This document shows positions 36,560 to 43,787 of a stretch of DNA of 64,000 nt, one piece after another (positions within the stretch are counted from its first letter, which is position 1; every line of letters begins with the position of its first letter). Source of the stretch: Companilactobacillus mishanensis (GTDB lineage Bacteria > Bacillota > Bacilli > Lactobacillales > Lactobacillaceae). The position numbers were made by a program, and so were the translations under genes. Below the pieces are notes generated by a model. That model searched no databases, had not been told where the DNA came from, and was given only the letters and a program-made list of their open reading frames with translations. The DNA is taken from positions 1-64,000 of the forward strand of contig NZ_RHON01000003.1 in the NCBI RefSeq assembly GCF_003946505.1. The letters are read 5' to 3'.

Positions 36560-37597
36560 ATGAAAAATAGTGACACACTTTGGATCCAAAAAAACTTTTT
36601 GGACTCACCTGATGCTACTTTGATTGTGCAAGACACTCAGGTAGTTATAGTTAATAATGCTGCCCAACAATTGATCAACGGTCTAAATATTGACGTGAAT
36701 TATTTGATTCAATTAGTTCAAACTGACATGGCAGAAAATCAGTCGGCTACCAACAATTGTTTTAACTGTGTTGTTAAAGAAACAATGCATCACAATTCTG
36801 TCCCAATCGACGTGATGGATAAAAATCAATTACAAAAGCTGACATTTACTTTAGATTACTATCTGATCGATTCTGAAAACGATGTTTACTCGGTCGTTAT
36901 CAGAAATAATGCCACAGTCGATCGACTCAAGAAAATGGAAGACAACCACGATATCGTTCGTAAGATCAATCGTACGCAAGAGAACGAACGTAAACGTATT
37001 TCTGAGGATCTACATGACAGTGTGGCTCAATCAGTTTATTCATCGATCATGACATTGAATCGAATGAAAACAGGTGACGAAGAAAAAGATAAAATGATTG
37101 CACAAGTTCAAGAACAACTACGTGGAACTCTCAGCGATATCAAGAGTTTAGCTGTCGATGTTAGACCAGCTGTTTTGGACAACTTTGGTCTCATTCCAGC
37201 AATTCACGCATTGATCAAACGAATGCAACCAAGTACAGATATAGAATTAGACTTTATTGATCGTAGCGGCGATACATCTGAATTATCGGGGGATATTCAG
37301 ACGACACTTTACCGTATCGTACAAGAAGCCATGACTAATGCCATCAAGCATTCAAAAGCTAGTTCAATCGTTATCATGCTAGTTTCACACAAGAATAAGA
37401 TTTCTCTTGAAGTAATTGATGACGGAGTCGGTTTCAAAATGTACACTCAAAAATCCTATAATGGATCTTCCCTAGGAATGATCAACATGAACGAACGTGT
37501 TAAATCATTGAACGGGTATTTCCTCGTAGATTCTAAGATCAATGAAGGAACTACTATTTCCGCAGAGTTTCCGTATGAAGGTACAAAGGTAGAGTAA
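36560..37597 (+). CDS. NreB-like cytoplasmic sensor histidine kinase
   Basis: 345-residue kinase without membrane helices. A PAS-like domain (residues about 8-110) contains one CxxC pair (NNCFNCVV near residue 70). Next come a HisKA_3 dimerisation domain with the phosphoacceptor His in ERKRISEDLHDSVAQSVYS near residue 155, and an HATPase domain with EAMTNAIKHSKA and DDGVGF. This matches NreB, the oxygen-sensing kinase of staphylococcal nitrate respiration, but NreB uses four Cys for its Fe-S cluster and only two are seen here. Paired with the next gene; its target is very likely the nar operon. Confidence 0.85.
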   Translation: MKNSDTLWIQKNFLDSPDATLIVQDTQVVIVNNAAQQLINGLNIDVNYLIQLVQTDMAENQSATNNCFNCVVKETMHHNSVPIDVMDKNQLQKLTFTLDYYLIDSENDVYSVVIRNNATVDRLKKMEDNHDIVRKINRTQENERKRISEDLHDSVAQSVYSSIMTLNRMKTGDEEKDKMIAQVQEQLRGTLSDIKSLAVDVRPAVLDNFGLIPAIHALIKRMQPSTDIELDFIDRSGDTSELSGDIQTTLYRIVQEAMTNAIKHSKASSIVIMLVSHKNKISLEVIDDGVGFKMYTQKSYNGSSLGMINMNERVKSLNGYFLVDSKINEGTTISAEFPYEGTKVE

Positions 37598-37636
37598 TAA
37601 AAACTTTACCGACCAAAAACGAGGAATGATTAAAAT

Positions 37637-38302
37637 ATGAAAAACGTATTAATTGCTGATGATTTCAAGATTTTGCGTAAAGGTCTCGCCTATACAATAA
37701 ATAACACCAACAAGTTTCACGTTGCAGCCGAGGCAAATGATGGCAATGAGGCATATTCCATCATTGATAACCAAGACATCGACATCGTGATCATTGATAT
37801 CAGCATGCCACCCGGGGAGAGTGGTTTGGTGACTATCAAACGGATACATGACTATCATCCAGAAGTTAAACAAATCGTCCTGTCCATGCATGAGGAACCG
37901 GAATATATCAACACAGCTATTGCCAATGGTGCGTTGTCATATATTTTAAAAAGTTCTGATGAACAGGAACTTTTGCATGCGCTTGATCATGCAGATGTGG
38001 ATGAATCATATATCGATAAAAACATTGTAATGACACAAAACGACTACAAAAGTATCAAAGAACAACATGAAGTTGAAGAAAAAAAACTGGATAAGTTGAG
38101 TTTTATCAACTTATCCAGACGTGAACGTGAAGTATTACCACTAATATGTTTGGGCTTTTCTAATCAAGAAATAGCCGAAAAATTATTTGTTACCAGAAAA
38201 ACCATTGAAGCACATAAAACTAATATCATGAAAAAATTAGGTTTTTCGACAAGACGTGAGTTACTCCACTTTGCTATGCAGCATCACTTGATCGATTTTT
38301 AG
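37637..38302 (+). CDS. NreC-like response regulator, NarL/LuxR type
   Basis: 221 residues. The receiver domain has the acidic pair IADDF near residue 6, phosphoacceptor Asp in VIIDISMPPGES near residue 53 and the Lys in YILKSS near residue 105. The C-terminal LuxR-type HTH (LSRREREVLPLICLGFSNQE to TIEAHKTNIMKKLG) covers residues about 153-215. It is partnered with the NreB-like kinase upstream and probably binds the dyad between narG and moeB. Its last 29 bp overlap the convergent transporter gene, and no terminator directly follows it. Confidence 0.9.
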   Translation: MKNVLIADDFKILRKGLAYTINNTNKFHVAAEANDGNEAYSIIDNQDIDIVIIDISMPPGESGLVTIKRIHDYHPEVKQIVLSMHEEPEYINTAIANGALSYILKSSDEQELLHALDHADVDESYIDKNIVMTQNDYKSIKEQHEVEEKKLDKLSFINLSRREREVLPLICLGFSNQEIAEKLFVTRKTIEAHKTNIMKKLGFSTRRELLHFAMQHHLIDF

Positions 38303-39170
38303 TGAATGTAACGATTGCTGTTGATGCAATCAATAGGATCGCACCGATAATAATGTTTGCTGTGATGGCAATTGGGAAGAAGAAGTATGAATAAATAATT
38401 ACTACGATAGGTCCCAAAGCACGCACAATATTCGCCTTACCAGCCGAAATGAATTTCAAACTAGTGTAGAACAATAACAGTGATAGGAAACCATTGAAGA
38501 AAGCACCGAAGAAGTTAAATGTAACTGCTTTGGCCTGGATTCCTGAGAATGTTCCGTTAACGAATAATCCGGTTACTAACAAGAAAATTGCTGAAACAAC
38601 GTGGTTGTAAAATAGCACGTTGCCGGGATTATTATCTTCAACTAAATATTTAGCGATGATGTTATTGGCAGCATACATGAATGGGTAAACAAAGGCACAG
38701 ACGATTCCCCAAACGTTGTCGAGTTCCATACGACCGGATGAAACAAAAATTGATCCGGTAATACACATTGCAACTGCTAAATAATCCATTGCTGTCAATT
38801 TTTCTTTCAAAAATAAATACGACAGCACGAATACGTACACTAGATAAATTCTAGCAATCAACGTAACTGTTACTGGACTTAGCAATGAGAGTGCCACATA
38901 CTGGAGCAAAACTCCAATACCATTGGTAACTCCAAGTGCAATGACCCATTTATCTTTAATAACGGAAAAATCACGATACATTATATAAATCAAAATAAAG
39001 TTGAATATTGCAGCAAAGACACTGGTAAATACACCACCAATAATGGGGTTCAAACTTACCAACGAGAATTTGTTCAATACTGGACTGATACTACTAAATA
39101 GTAGTGAAATTAAATTAAGCTCAACCCCTAAGCGTTGAGCTTTTTTTGTATTTGTAGAACCGTTGCTCAT
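38274..39170 (-). CDS. EamA/DMT-family transporter
   Basis: 298-residue membrane protein with ten hydrophobic helices in two EamA repeats (about residues 15-145 and 155-290). Substrate unknown; DMT members export amino acids, metabolites or drugs. It overlaps the preceding HMA gene by one base, a tight coupling that hints at a metal-linked role. The 3-prime end overlaps nreC, and a plus-strand terminator-like hairpin lies inside codons 7-16. Confidence 0.88.
   Translation of the reverse strand: MSNGSTNTKKAQRLGVELNLISLLFSSISPVLNKFSLVSLNPIIGGVFTSVFAAIFNFILIYIMYRDFSVIKDKWVIALGVTNGIGVLLQYVALSLLSPVTVTLIARIYLVYVFVLSYLFLKEKLTAMDYLAVAMCITGSIFVSSGRMELDNVWGIVCAFVYPFMYAANNIIAKYLVEDNNPGNVLFYNHVVSAIFLLVTGLFVNGTFSGIQAKAVTFNFFGAFFNGFLSLLLFYTSLKFISAGKANIVRALGPIVVIIYSYFFFPIAITANIIIGAILLIASTAIVTFTKNRSSDAA
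39117..39147 (+). terminator. Plus-strand terminator-like hairpin inside the EamA gene start
   Basis: Nine-bp stem AAGCTCAAC / GTTGAGCTT with an 8-nt loop, followed by further T residues. On the plus strand it is the first good terminator after nreC, about 850 bp downstream. It lies within the first codons of the oppositely oriented transporter gene. Confidence 0.55.
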
Positions 39171-39376
39171 TAGTCGGCAATCTCCTCAACTGTGAAAGGC
39201 TTGTCTGCTAGTGCATCACGAACTTCTTCAACATCTGCATTTCCAAGAACTGTTGCAGTCATCTTAGTCATGTCTTTTTCAATTTTGTCGACACCATCTA
39301 CATCGCTCAATCTTTCTGCAATGTGACGTGGGCAATTTTCACATTTTAAACCGCTGATCAAAATTTTCTTTGCCAT
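39170..39376 (-). CDS. HMA-domain heavy-metal binding protein (CopZ-like)
   Basis: 68-residue ferredoxin-like metal-binding domain. The metal site is KCENCPRH (residues 11-18), a variant of the usual GMTCxHC in which Lys precedes the first Cys. Length and fold pattern match free-standing copper chaperones such as CopZ. It is translationally coupled to an EamA transporter instead of the usual copper ATPase. Metal specificity is not known. RBS AGGGGATATTTTAT lies before the ATG. Confidence 0.85.
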   Translation of the reverse strand: MAKKILISGLKCENCPRHIAERLSDVDGVDKIEKDMTKMTATVLGNADVEEVRDALADKPFTVEEIAD

Positions 39377-39515
39377 AATATAAAATATCCCCTTTTTTAA
39401 GATGACTCTATTCTAACAAACATTAATTCACTTTTAAGTTAGTAATATTACCAATTTCAAAATTTTCTAAAAGACTTTAGAATATAATTAATGAATAATG
39501 GAGGATTTCAATATT

Positions 39516-39791
39516 ATGGCTAAAAACGTAACTATGGAAGAATCAATTTATCAACTTTTGAAAGATGTCGATCGTAATTACTTCACATCTAATCGACAAT
39601 TAAATAAGAACTCCATGCTCTATCAAACAATTGAAGAGGTTCAAGATAAGGGCTGGTTCAATAAACTTGAACTACAAACCGTCAAAAATTATCCTCTCGC
39701 AACCGCCACTTTGAAGACAGCAGAACTCACTGAAGCTGGCGTAAAACACTTAGCAGAACTTAAAGACAAATTAGATACAAACAAGGAGTAG
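39516..39791 (+). CDS. Small protein, possible YjcQ-like winged helix, unknown function
   Basis: 91 residues, mixed helix and strand. The first half and KGWFNKLELQ give way to LKTAELTEAGVKHL, a pattern of a short winged-helix protein reminiscent of YjcQ-type proteins; the similarity is weak. I use the ATG at 39516, which follows GGAGG, instead of the in-frame ATG overlapping that site. It is 5 bp before the next gene and forms a three-gene operon with it and the degenerate prenyl-synthase gene. Confidence 0.6.
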   Translation: MAKNVTMEESIYQLLKDVDRNYFTSNRQLNKNSMLYQTIEEVQDKGWFNKLELQTVKNYPLATATLKTAELTEAGVKHLAELKDKLDTNKE

Positions 39792-39796
39792 CATTT

Positions 39797-40792
39797 ATGG
39801 ACATCAATGATTTAAAAAACCAAATAAATGATCGTTTCGAAAATACACCGATTCAATCTTCAGCATTTTACGCTGACCCAGAGGACCACTTAGACAATCA
39901 AAAAAAATTAAGACTTACGTTGAAGTCATTCATCGAAACTCAAAAGCCTGATACTCCATTTGCTTTACAATTGATGGCAACACATTCAGAAATAACTATC
40001 ATGCCATTGGGTCTACTTGATTTGAATGAGTTGAAGGAATGGGAAAACAAAAAACGTGCTGAAAGTGGCAAGACTTACGCCACCGGTGATGAAAAAGAAG
40101 GAACTCCGATTGTCGTCCAATTTGACCCGCACGTTAAAGAATATAAATTAGAAAAACAAATTCTGGATATTTATACGGATGATTTATTCGAACACTTCCA
40201 CGATGCCTTTAATGACAAGCTTTGGCCTGTAGTTATGAAATATTTGAATACTAATCAAACCATCCTTCGTGACATCGAAAAGAAATTAGTCGAAGAGAGC
40301 CAAGAAGTCAAAGAAACTAATTTAACACAACTCAAAAATATGACTGATGAACAAATGGAAAAGAAACTTGGCTATAAGTTAAGCGAGGAACAATTCGATC
40401 ACTATGCCACATACATCGCTGATTTAGCTCAAGTTAACTCAATTTTGGTTTCATCCGGAGAATTCGTTAAAGGCCAACTTCTCAAGGATATGCCATTCCC
40501 ACAAATGATGAATTTGGATGAAGTACGTAACACCTTCTTCTGGGTATTGGATAATACCTTCAATGAAATTATCTATTTCTATATCCAAGCATTCGGAAGT
40601 ACAAATGCTAATTTGAAAAAGCATCTGAATACTATTCGTAAGAATCTCGCTACCTTGATGAGAACTGACGCTTGGAAAAAATGTAACGATATTATCGAAA
40701 AGAATGAAAAGTTCAATGTTGCAAAATTCTTCAATGATGTCTTTCTACCAATTGCTGAAAACCTTGAAGTAGAAGTAGACAAATTTAAATAG
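39797..40792 (+). CDS. Helical protein of unknown function (331 aa)
   Basis: Soluble, acidic, largely helical protein without signal peptide or membrane helix. I do not recognise the family. Residues about 60-140 look like an alpha/beta region (TPIVVQFDPHVKEYKL), and from 150 onward the protein is helical. A central KKLGYKLSEEQFDHYATYI segment precedes hydrophobic helices around TFFWVLDNTFNEIIYFYIQA. It lies between the small protein and the prenyl-synthase-like gene (10 bp gap), so the two larger proteins are probably partners. Confidence 0.65.
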   Translation: MDINDLKNQINDRFENTPIQSSAFYADPEDHLDNQKKLRLTLKSFIETQKPDTPFALQLMATHSEITIMPLGLLDLNELKEWENKKRAESGKTYATGDEKEGTPIVVQFDPHVKEYKLEKQILDIYTDDLFEHFHDAFNDKLWPVVMKYLNTNQTILRDIEKKLVEESQEVKETNLTQLKNMTDEQMEKKLGYKLSEEQFDHYATYIADLAQVNSILVSSGEFVKGQLLKDMPFPQMMNLDEVRNTFFWVLDNTFNEIIYFYIQAFGSTNANLKKHLNTIRKNLATLMRTDAWKKCNDIIEKNEKFNVAKFFNDVFLPIAENLEVEVDKFK

Positions 40793-40802
40793 GGGTACAA
40801 AA

Positions 40803-41741
40803 ATGGCTGCCGAATCACCTTTTAAACAATTTCAAAAATTAAATGTCAAATTACTTGGGCTTGAAGACTATATGCTACATCTGATTGAGTTGAATCATGA
40901 CGATATTATCAATGAGGCTCAGGGATATCTAAAATCTTCACGCTTTTTACATGCAGCATTCTTCTATCTATTTTCCGATTTCGGGGATGCCGATTCTGAA
41001 GATTTACGAGACAACTCCCTACAATCTGCTGCTGCAGCATTGCAACTCTTCTATATCAGAAACGAAATGATGCGTAAACATAACGCAGGACCTGACTCCA
41101 TCAAATTGAATTTCATGGTCGAGTACTTTTCTGACTTGATCGATGTTGAATTCAGAAAATGTTCTGCAGACGATGATGATCTACAAGGAAAAATCGATGC
41201 TGTTCAAGAAATTACGACTAATCAGCTTTTAGCCGACGAACAAATGGTAAAACCCGTTGAAGATGTTGGCGAGTATATCAAACGTATTGAAGCACGTTCA
41301 GCCGTTATGTTTGAGTTCGCCTGTCGATTTGGTGCTCAAGCTACTCACGCTGACGATGTTTTGATTGATTCTGCTGGTCAAATCGGACGCACTATTGGAT
41401 TGGCTTACCAAATCAAGAGTGAAATTTTGGATTTGATAGGTATCAATACTACTGAAGATCAATTTGGTCCTTTATATATGCTACAAAGTGGCGAGTTTAC
41501 TTTACCTACCATTTTTGCTGTGGCTAAAGCTGGTCCTGATTTTATGAATAAGGTTGCTGAAGCTGGTCGCACTGGCGATAAGGCTTTGGCTGAAACTGCT
41601 GAGTATATCATCGATAATGGGGTTGATGCGGCTCAGGTTATGGTTAAGGAGTATAAGGACCAAGCTGTTTTTGATATTAATATGTTGCCTAATATTCCGG
41701 CAAAGCAGGATTTGAAGAAGTTGGTTGATATGTTGCTTTAG
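40803..41741 (+). CDS. Degenerate polyprenyl synthetase-like protein (312 aa)
   Basis: All-helical protein whose layout follows trans-prenyltransferases. A YLKSSRFLHAAFFYLFSDFG region stands where GGKRxRP usually lies, AAAALQLFYIRNEMM where the first Asp-rich motif should be, and ARSAVMFEFACRFGAQ plus GRTIGLAYQIKSEILDLIG where KT-x-x-L-x-GA and FQ-x-x-DDxLD should be. Both DDxxD motifs are lost, so it is unlikely to be a prenyl-diphosphate synthase. It may be a structural subunit, a ComQ-like relative or an unrelated helical fold. The relationship is my reading of pattern, not a database result. Confidence 0.5.
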   Translation: MAAESPFKQFQKLNVKLLGLEDYMLHLIELNHDDIINEAQGYLKSSRFLHAAFFYLFSDFGDADSEDLRDNSLQSAAAALQLFYIRNEMMRKHNAGPDSIKLNFMVEYFSDLIDVEFRKCSADDDDLQGKIDAVQEITTNQLLADEQMVKPVEDVGEYIKRIEARSAVMFEFACRFGAQATHADDVLIDSAGQIGRTIGLAYQIKSEILDLIGINTTEDQFGPLYMLQSGEFTLPTIFAVAKAGPDFMNKVAEAGRTGDKALAETAEYIIDNGVDAAQVMVKEYKDQAVFDINMLPNIPAKQDLKKLVDMLL

Positions 41742-41772
41742 AATTGGTAGTTTTATGTGTAATGCCGATTCC

Positions 41773-41918
41773 GAAGACGAATAGATTTTTTGGCTGGAAC
41801 GCAGCCGATACATTTGTAGCCTCCCAAGGTTCAGGGAGTCTCCAAACTGCATCTTTGTCTAAGACTCGTTCCGAGTCTAAGTCAAATTTGGCTGCTGAGC
41901 CAAAATCTATTCGTCTTC
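41773..41918. repeat. Highly structured intergenic element
   Basis: Outer arms of 23 and 21 nt (41773-41795 and 41898-41918) pair perfectly except for two extra T residues in the left arm. Inside are a second helix GCAGCC/GGCTGC (41801-41806 with 41890-41895), a CTCCC/GGGAG hairpin (41821-41838) and an AGACTCG-TTC-CGAGTCT hairpin (41862-41878). The nested helices look like a multi-branch RNA or a dispersed palindromic repeat. A short reading frame across it is only a by-product of the symmetry. Confidence 0.75.
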
Positions 41919-41936
41919 TACATCTAAATAGAATCT

Positions 41937-41983
41937 AAAAAAACATGACGAAAAACTCATAAATTGGGGTTTAGTCATGTTTT
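41937..41983. terminator. Bidirectional terminator
   Basis: AAAACATGAC / GTCATGTTTT outer stem with an inner AAACTC/GGGTTT helix, flanked by A and T runs. It separates the prenyl-synthase-like operon (+) from the lipoprotein gene (-). Confidence 0.75.
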
Positions 41984-41992
41984 AATTTTCGA

Positions 41993-42844
41993 CTATTTAT
42001 CATTCATATAATGGTGTCCGTTGTATACGAATCCTTCTGGTTGTATTTGAGTCGGTCCGACCATTTGATCATATGTACCAGTGATATTTCCCTGATCATC
42101 TTGAGCTTCACCTTTATAATCGATATATGTAATGTCTGCAGGAATAGCATCACTGTCAGAAATTTTATATCCAGCTGGTGTTTCAGTTACAGTTAGATAC
42201 TTCTCCATACCAGGTGCTTTACACATTGCATGCATATATAACTTTTCAGCCATGTCTGCACTTGTAATAACATGACCGGATTTTTTTGTTGCTTGATCTG
42301 TTGTCGATTTTTTAAGTTCTGATGAATTACTTGAATTAGAATTACTTGAATTAGAATTATTCGGATTATCATCCGGAATGCTGAAGTTGAGTTTTGCCAA
42401 TTTATTATTAAGATCAACGTAGATAAAATATACATCTTTTTTATTTATTATTTGGGAAGATAGTTCACCGAATAATTTATCATAAGTAAGACTCTTATTT
42501 GGCTTTACTGTAATTGTTCCCTCTTTCAAAGTGGCGACTTTATTCCCATTCAGTTCTGAAATAAAAAATTGATTCAATTTAAATTTAACAGTTTTATCAG
42601 AATTATTACTGATTTTGACTGAAACCGAATGCCACCTCTCCGTCTTTTTTAAACTAAATTTAAAATTAACTTTCTTTTTATCAGCTTTACTCAAGTTTTG
42701 ATAATACTTTGTTACTGCATCCTTCTTAATTATTGTTTTCTCATTACTTGAATTTTTGTCATTGGATTCAGAACTACTATTATTACTGCACCCTGTTAGT
42801 GCCAATGCACAAATTAATCCCAAAGTGATAATACTTTTTTCCAT
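41993..42844 (-). CDS. Lipoprotein of unknown function (283 aa)
   Basis: Signal peptide with the lipobox LALTGC (Cys19) indicates a membrane-anchored lipoprotein. Residues about 45-155 form a beta-rich domain resembling the extracellular domains that measure or buffer surface stress, without a firm family match. A low-complexity Asn/Ser linker (about 163-180, built from a repeated 12-bp DNA unit) leads to a C-terminal domain, about 195-283, with YMHAMCKAPGMEKYLTV. It stands alone between a terminator and a divergent small membrane protein. Confidence 0.75.
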   Translation of the reverse strand: MEKSIITLGLICALALTGCSNNSSSESNDKNSSNEKTIIKKDAVTKYYQNLSKADKKKVNFKFSLKKTERWHSVSVKISNNSDKTVKFKLNQFFISELNGNKVATLKEGTITVKPNKSLTYDKLFGELSSQIINKKDVYFIYVDLNNKLAKLNFSIPDDNPNNSNSSNSNSSNSSELKKSTTDQATKKSGHVITSADMAEKLYMHAMCKAPGMEKYLTVTETPAGYKISDSDAIPADITYIDYKGEAQDDQGNITGTYDQMVGPTQIQPEGFVYNGHHYMNDK

Positions 42845-43051
42845 AATATATCCCCTTTTAACACATTATAAAAATAATTATATCACTCAAATATGATTAC
42901 TTTTGGCATTTTATAAATGGTAATTATCTAGACTCTCTCGATAAATAAAAATTTTCCTCATATTTCTGTATGTTTATTTTACTTGTTTCGATTTTCCCAT
43001 TCATCAAAAATATGGTATCTTAATATTCCAAAGACTATTAAGGAGATATTA

Positions 43052-43294
43052 ATGAAACCTCTAGCTGTCACTCTCGATTATGGATTGATTTTTATCCTTA
43101 CTGCATCGGCGATTATTTCTGAATCGTTTTTAGGTCAATGGAATTCTTTCTTCCTTATTGCAATTTTGTTGGCTGTAAACATTTTTCTCTATAAGAAATT
43201 TAAAACTCGCTCTTTGATTCCTCTTTTGGTTGTCGTTCCTTCTTTGATCATTTTCGGATTGATTGTTTCTATCACTATCAGGGCTATTGCTTAA
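43052..43294 (+). CDS. Small membrane protein of unknown function
   Basis: 80 residues with three hydrophobic segments (about residues 7-22, 28-44 and 54-76). The ATG at 43052 has a strong AAGGAGA site; the in-frame upstream extension lacks one. No family recognised. It lies 87 bp before the XRE regulator on the same strand, and may be separately promoted. Confidence 0.7.
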   Translation: MKPLAVTLDYGLIFILTASAIISESFLGQWNSFFLIAILLAVNIFLYKKFKTRSLIPLLVVVPSLIIFGLIVSITIRAIA

Positions 43295-43317
43295 TTGTTA
43301 GTGTTATAACATTCGTA

Positions 43318-43339
43318 TGTCAAACGGCTTTGATAGACA
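43318..43339. promoter_or_regulatory. Dyad upstream of the XRE regulator
   Basis: TGTCAAA-CGGC-TTTGA-TA-GACA, an inverted repeat with a 2-nt bulge, 43 bp before the start codon. A candidate autoregulatory operator for the HTH protein. Confidence 0.4.
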
Positions 43340-43381
43340 AAATCTGCCTTAAATGTATGATTTATTCAAGGGGTGAATATT

Positions 43382-43753
43382 ATGGACTTAAAAGACCGTA
43401 TGCAAAAATGTCGTACTCAAATGAATCTTACGCAAGATGACGTTGCTGAAAAACTTCATGTTTCTCGCCAAACTGTTTCTAATTGGGAAACTGGTAAAAC
43501 CATTCCTGACTCCGACAGTCTTGCTGCTATCAGTGATCTCTATAATATTTCAATTGACGATCTTATGAAACCTAGTGATGATGCTGAATCTACTGGCAAA
43601 AATAATCATGCGGAAATTTTGATGGGATTGGGTATGCTTCTTGTGATCGTGGGAATATTTATGAATGATTCATTTACTATTGTCGCCATTATAGCTGGAA
43701 TTTTGATTGCAATGTTCAGCTCTGAAATCACAAAATTTTTTAATAACAAATAA
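43382..43753 (+). CDS. XRE-family regulator with C-terminal membrane segments
   Basis: 123 residues. The N-terminal HTH (residues 4-60) is a clear Cro/CI type, with LTQDDVAEKLHVSRQTVSNW and YNISIDDLM. After a short linker, residues about 78-115 form two hydrophobic helices (EILMGLGMLLVIVGIFM and IVAIIAGILIAMF), so the regulator is probably membrane-tethered. I start at the ATG at 43382 behind AAGGGGTG. Targets are unknown; the dyad upstream suggests autoregulation. Confidence 0.85.
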   Translation: MDLKDRMQKCRTQMNLTQDDVAEKLHVSRQTVSNWETGKTIPDSDSLAAISDLYNISIDDLMKPSDDAESTGKNNHAEILMGLGMLLVIVGIFMNDSFTIVAIIAGILIAMFSSEITKFFNNK

Positions 43754-43787
43754 CACCTGAGAATCTCATTCTCAGGTGTCTTTTTTT
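43753..43787 (+). terminator. Strong Rho-independent terminator
   Basis: Perfect 12-bp stem ACACCTGAGAAT-CTC-ATTCTCAGGTGT followed by seven T. It ends the XRE gene and meets the convergent glycerate kinase gene. Confidence 0.9.

Noticed and set aside
41744..41938. A 64-codon reading frame after the prenyl-synthase-like gene
   Set aside because: It runs through the large inverted repeat, has no ribosome site and has an unnatural composition; the RNA/DNA structure explains the sequence.
42193..42435. An 80-codon minus-strand frame inside the lipoprotein gene
   Set aside because: It is an out-of-frame shadow of the lipoprotein gene, which has a clear signal peptide and lipobox in its own frame.
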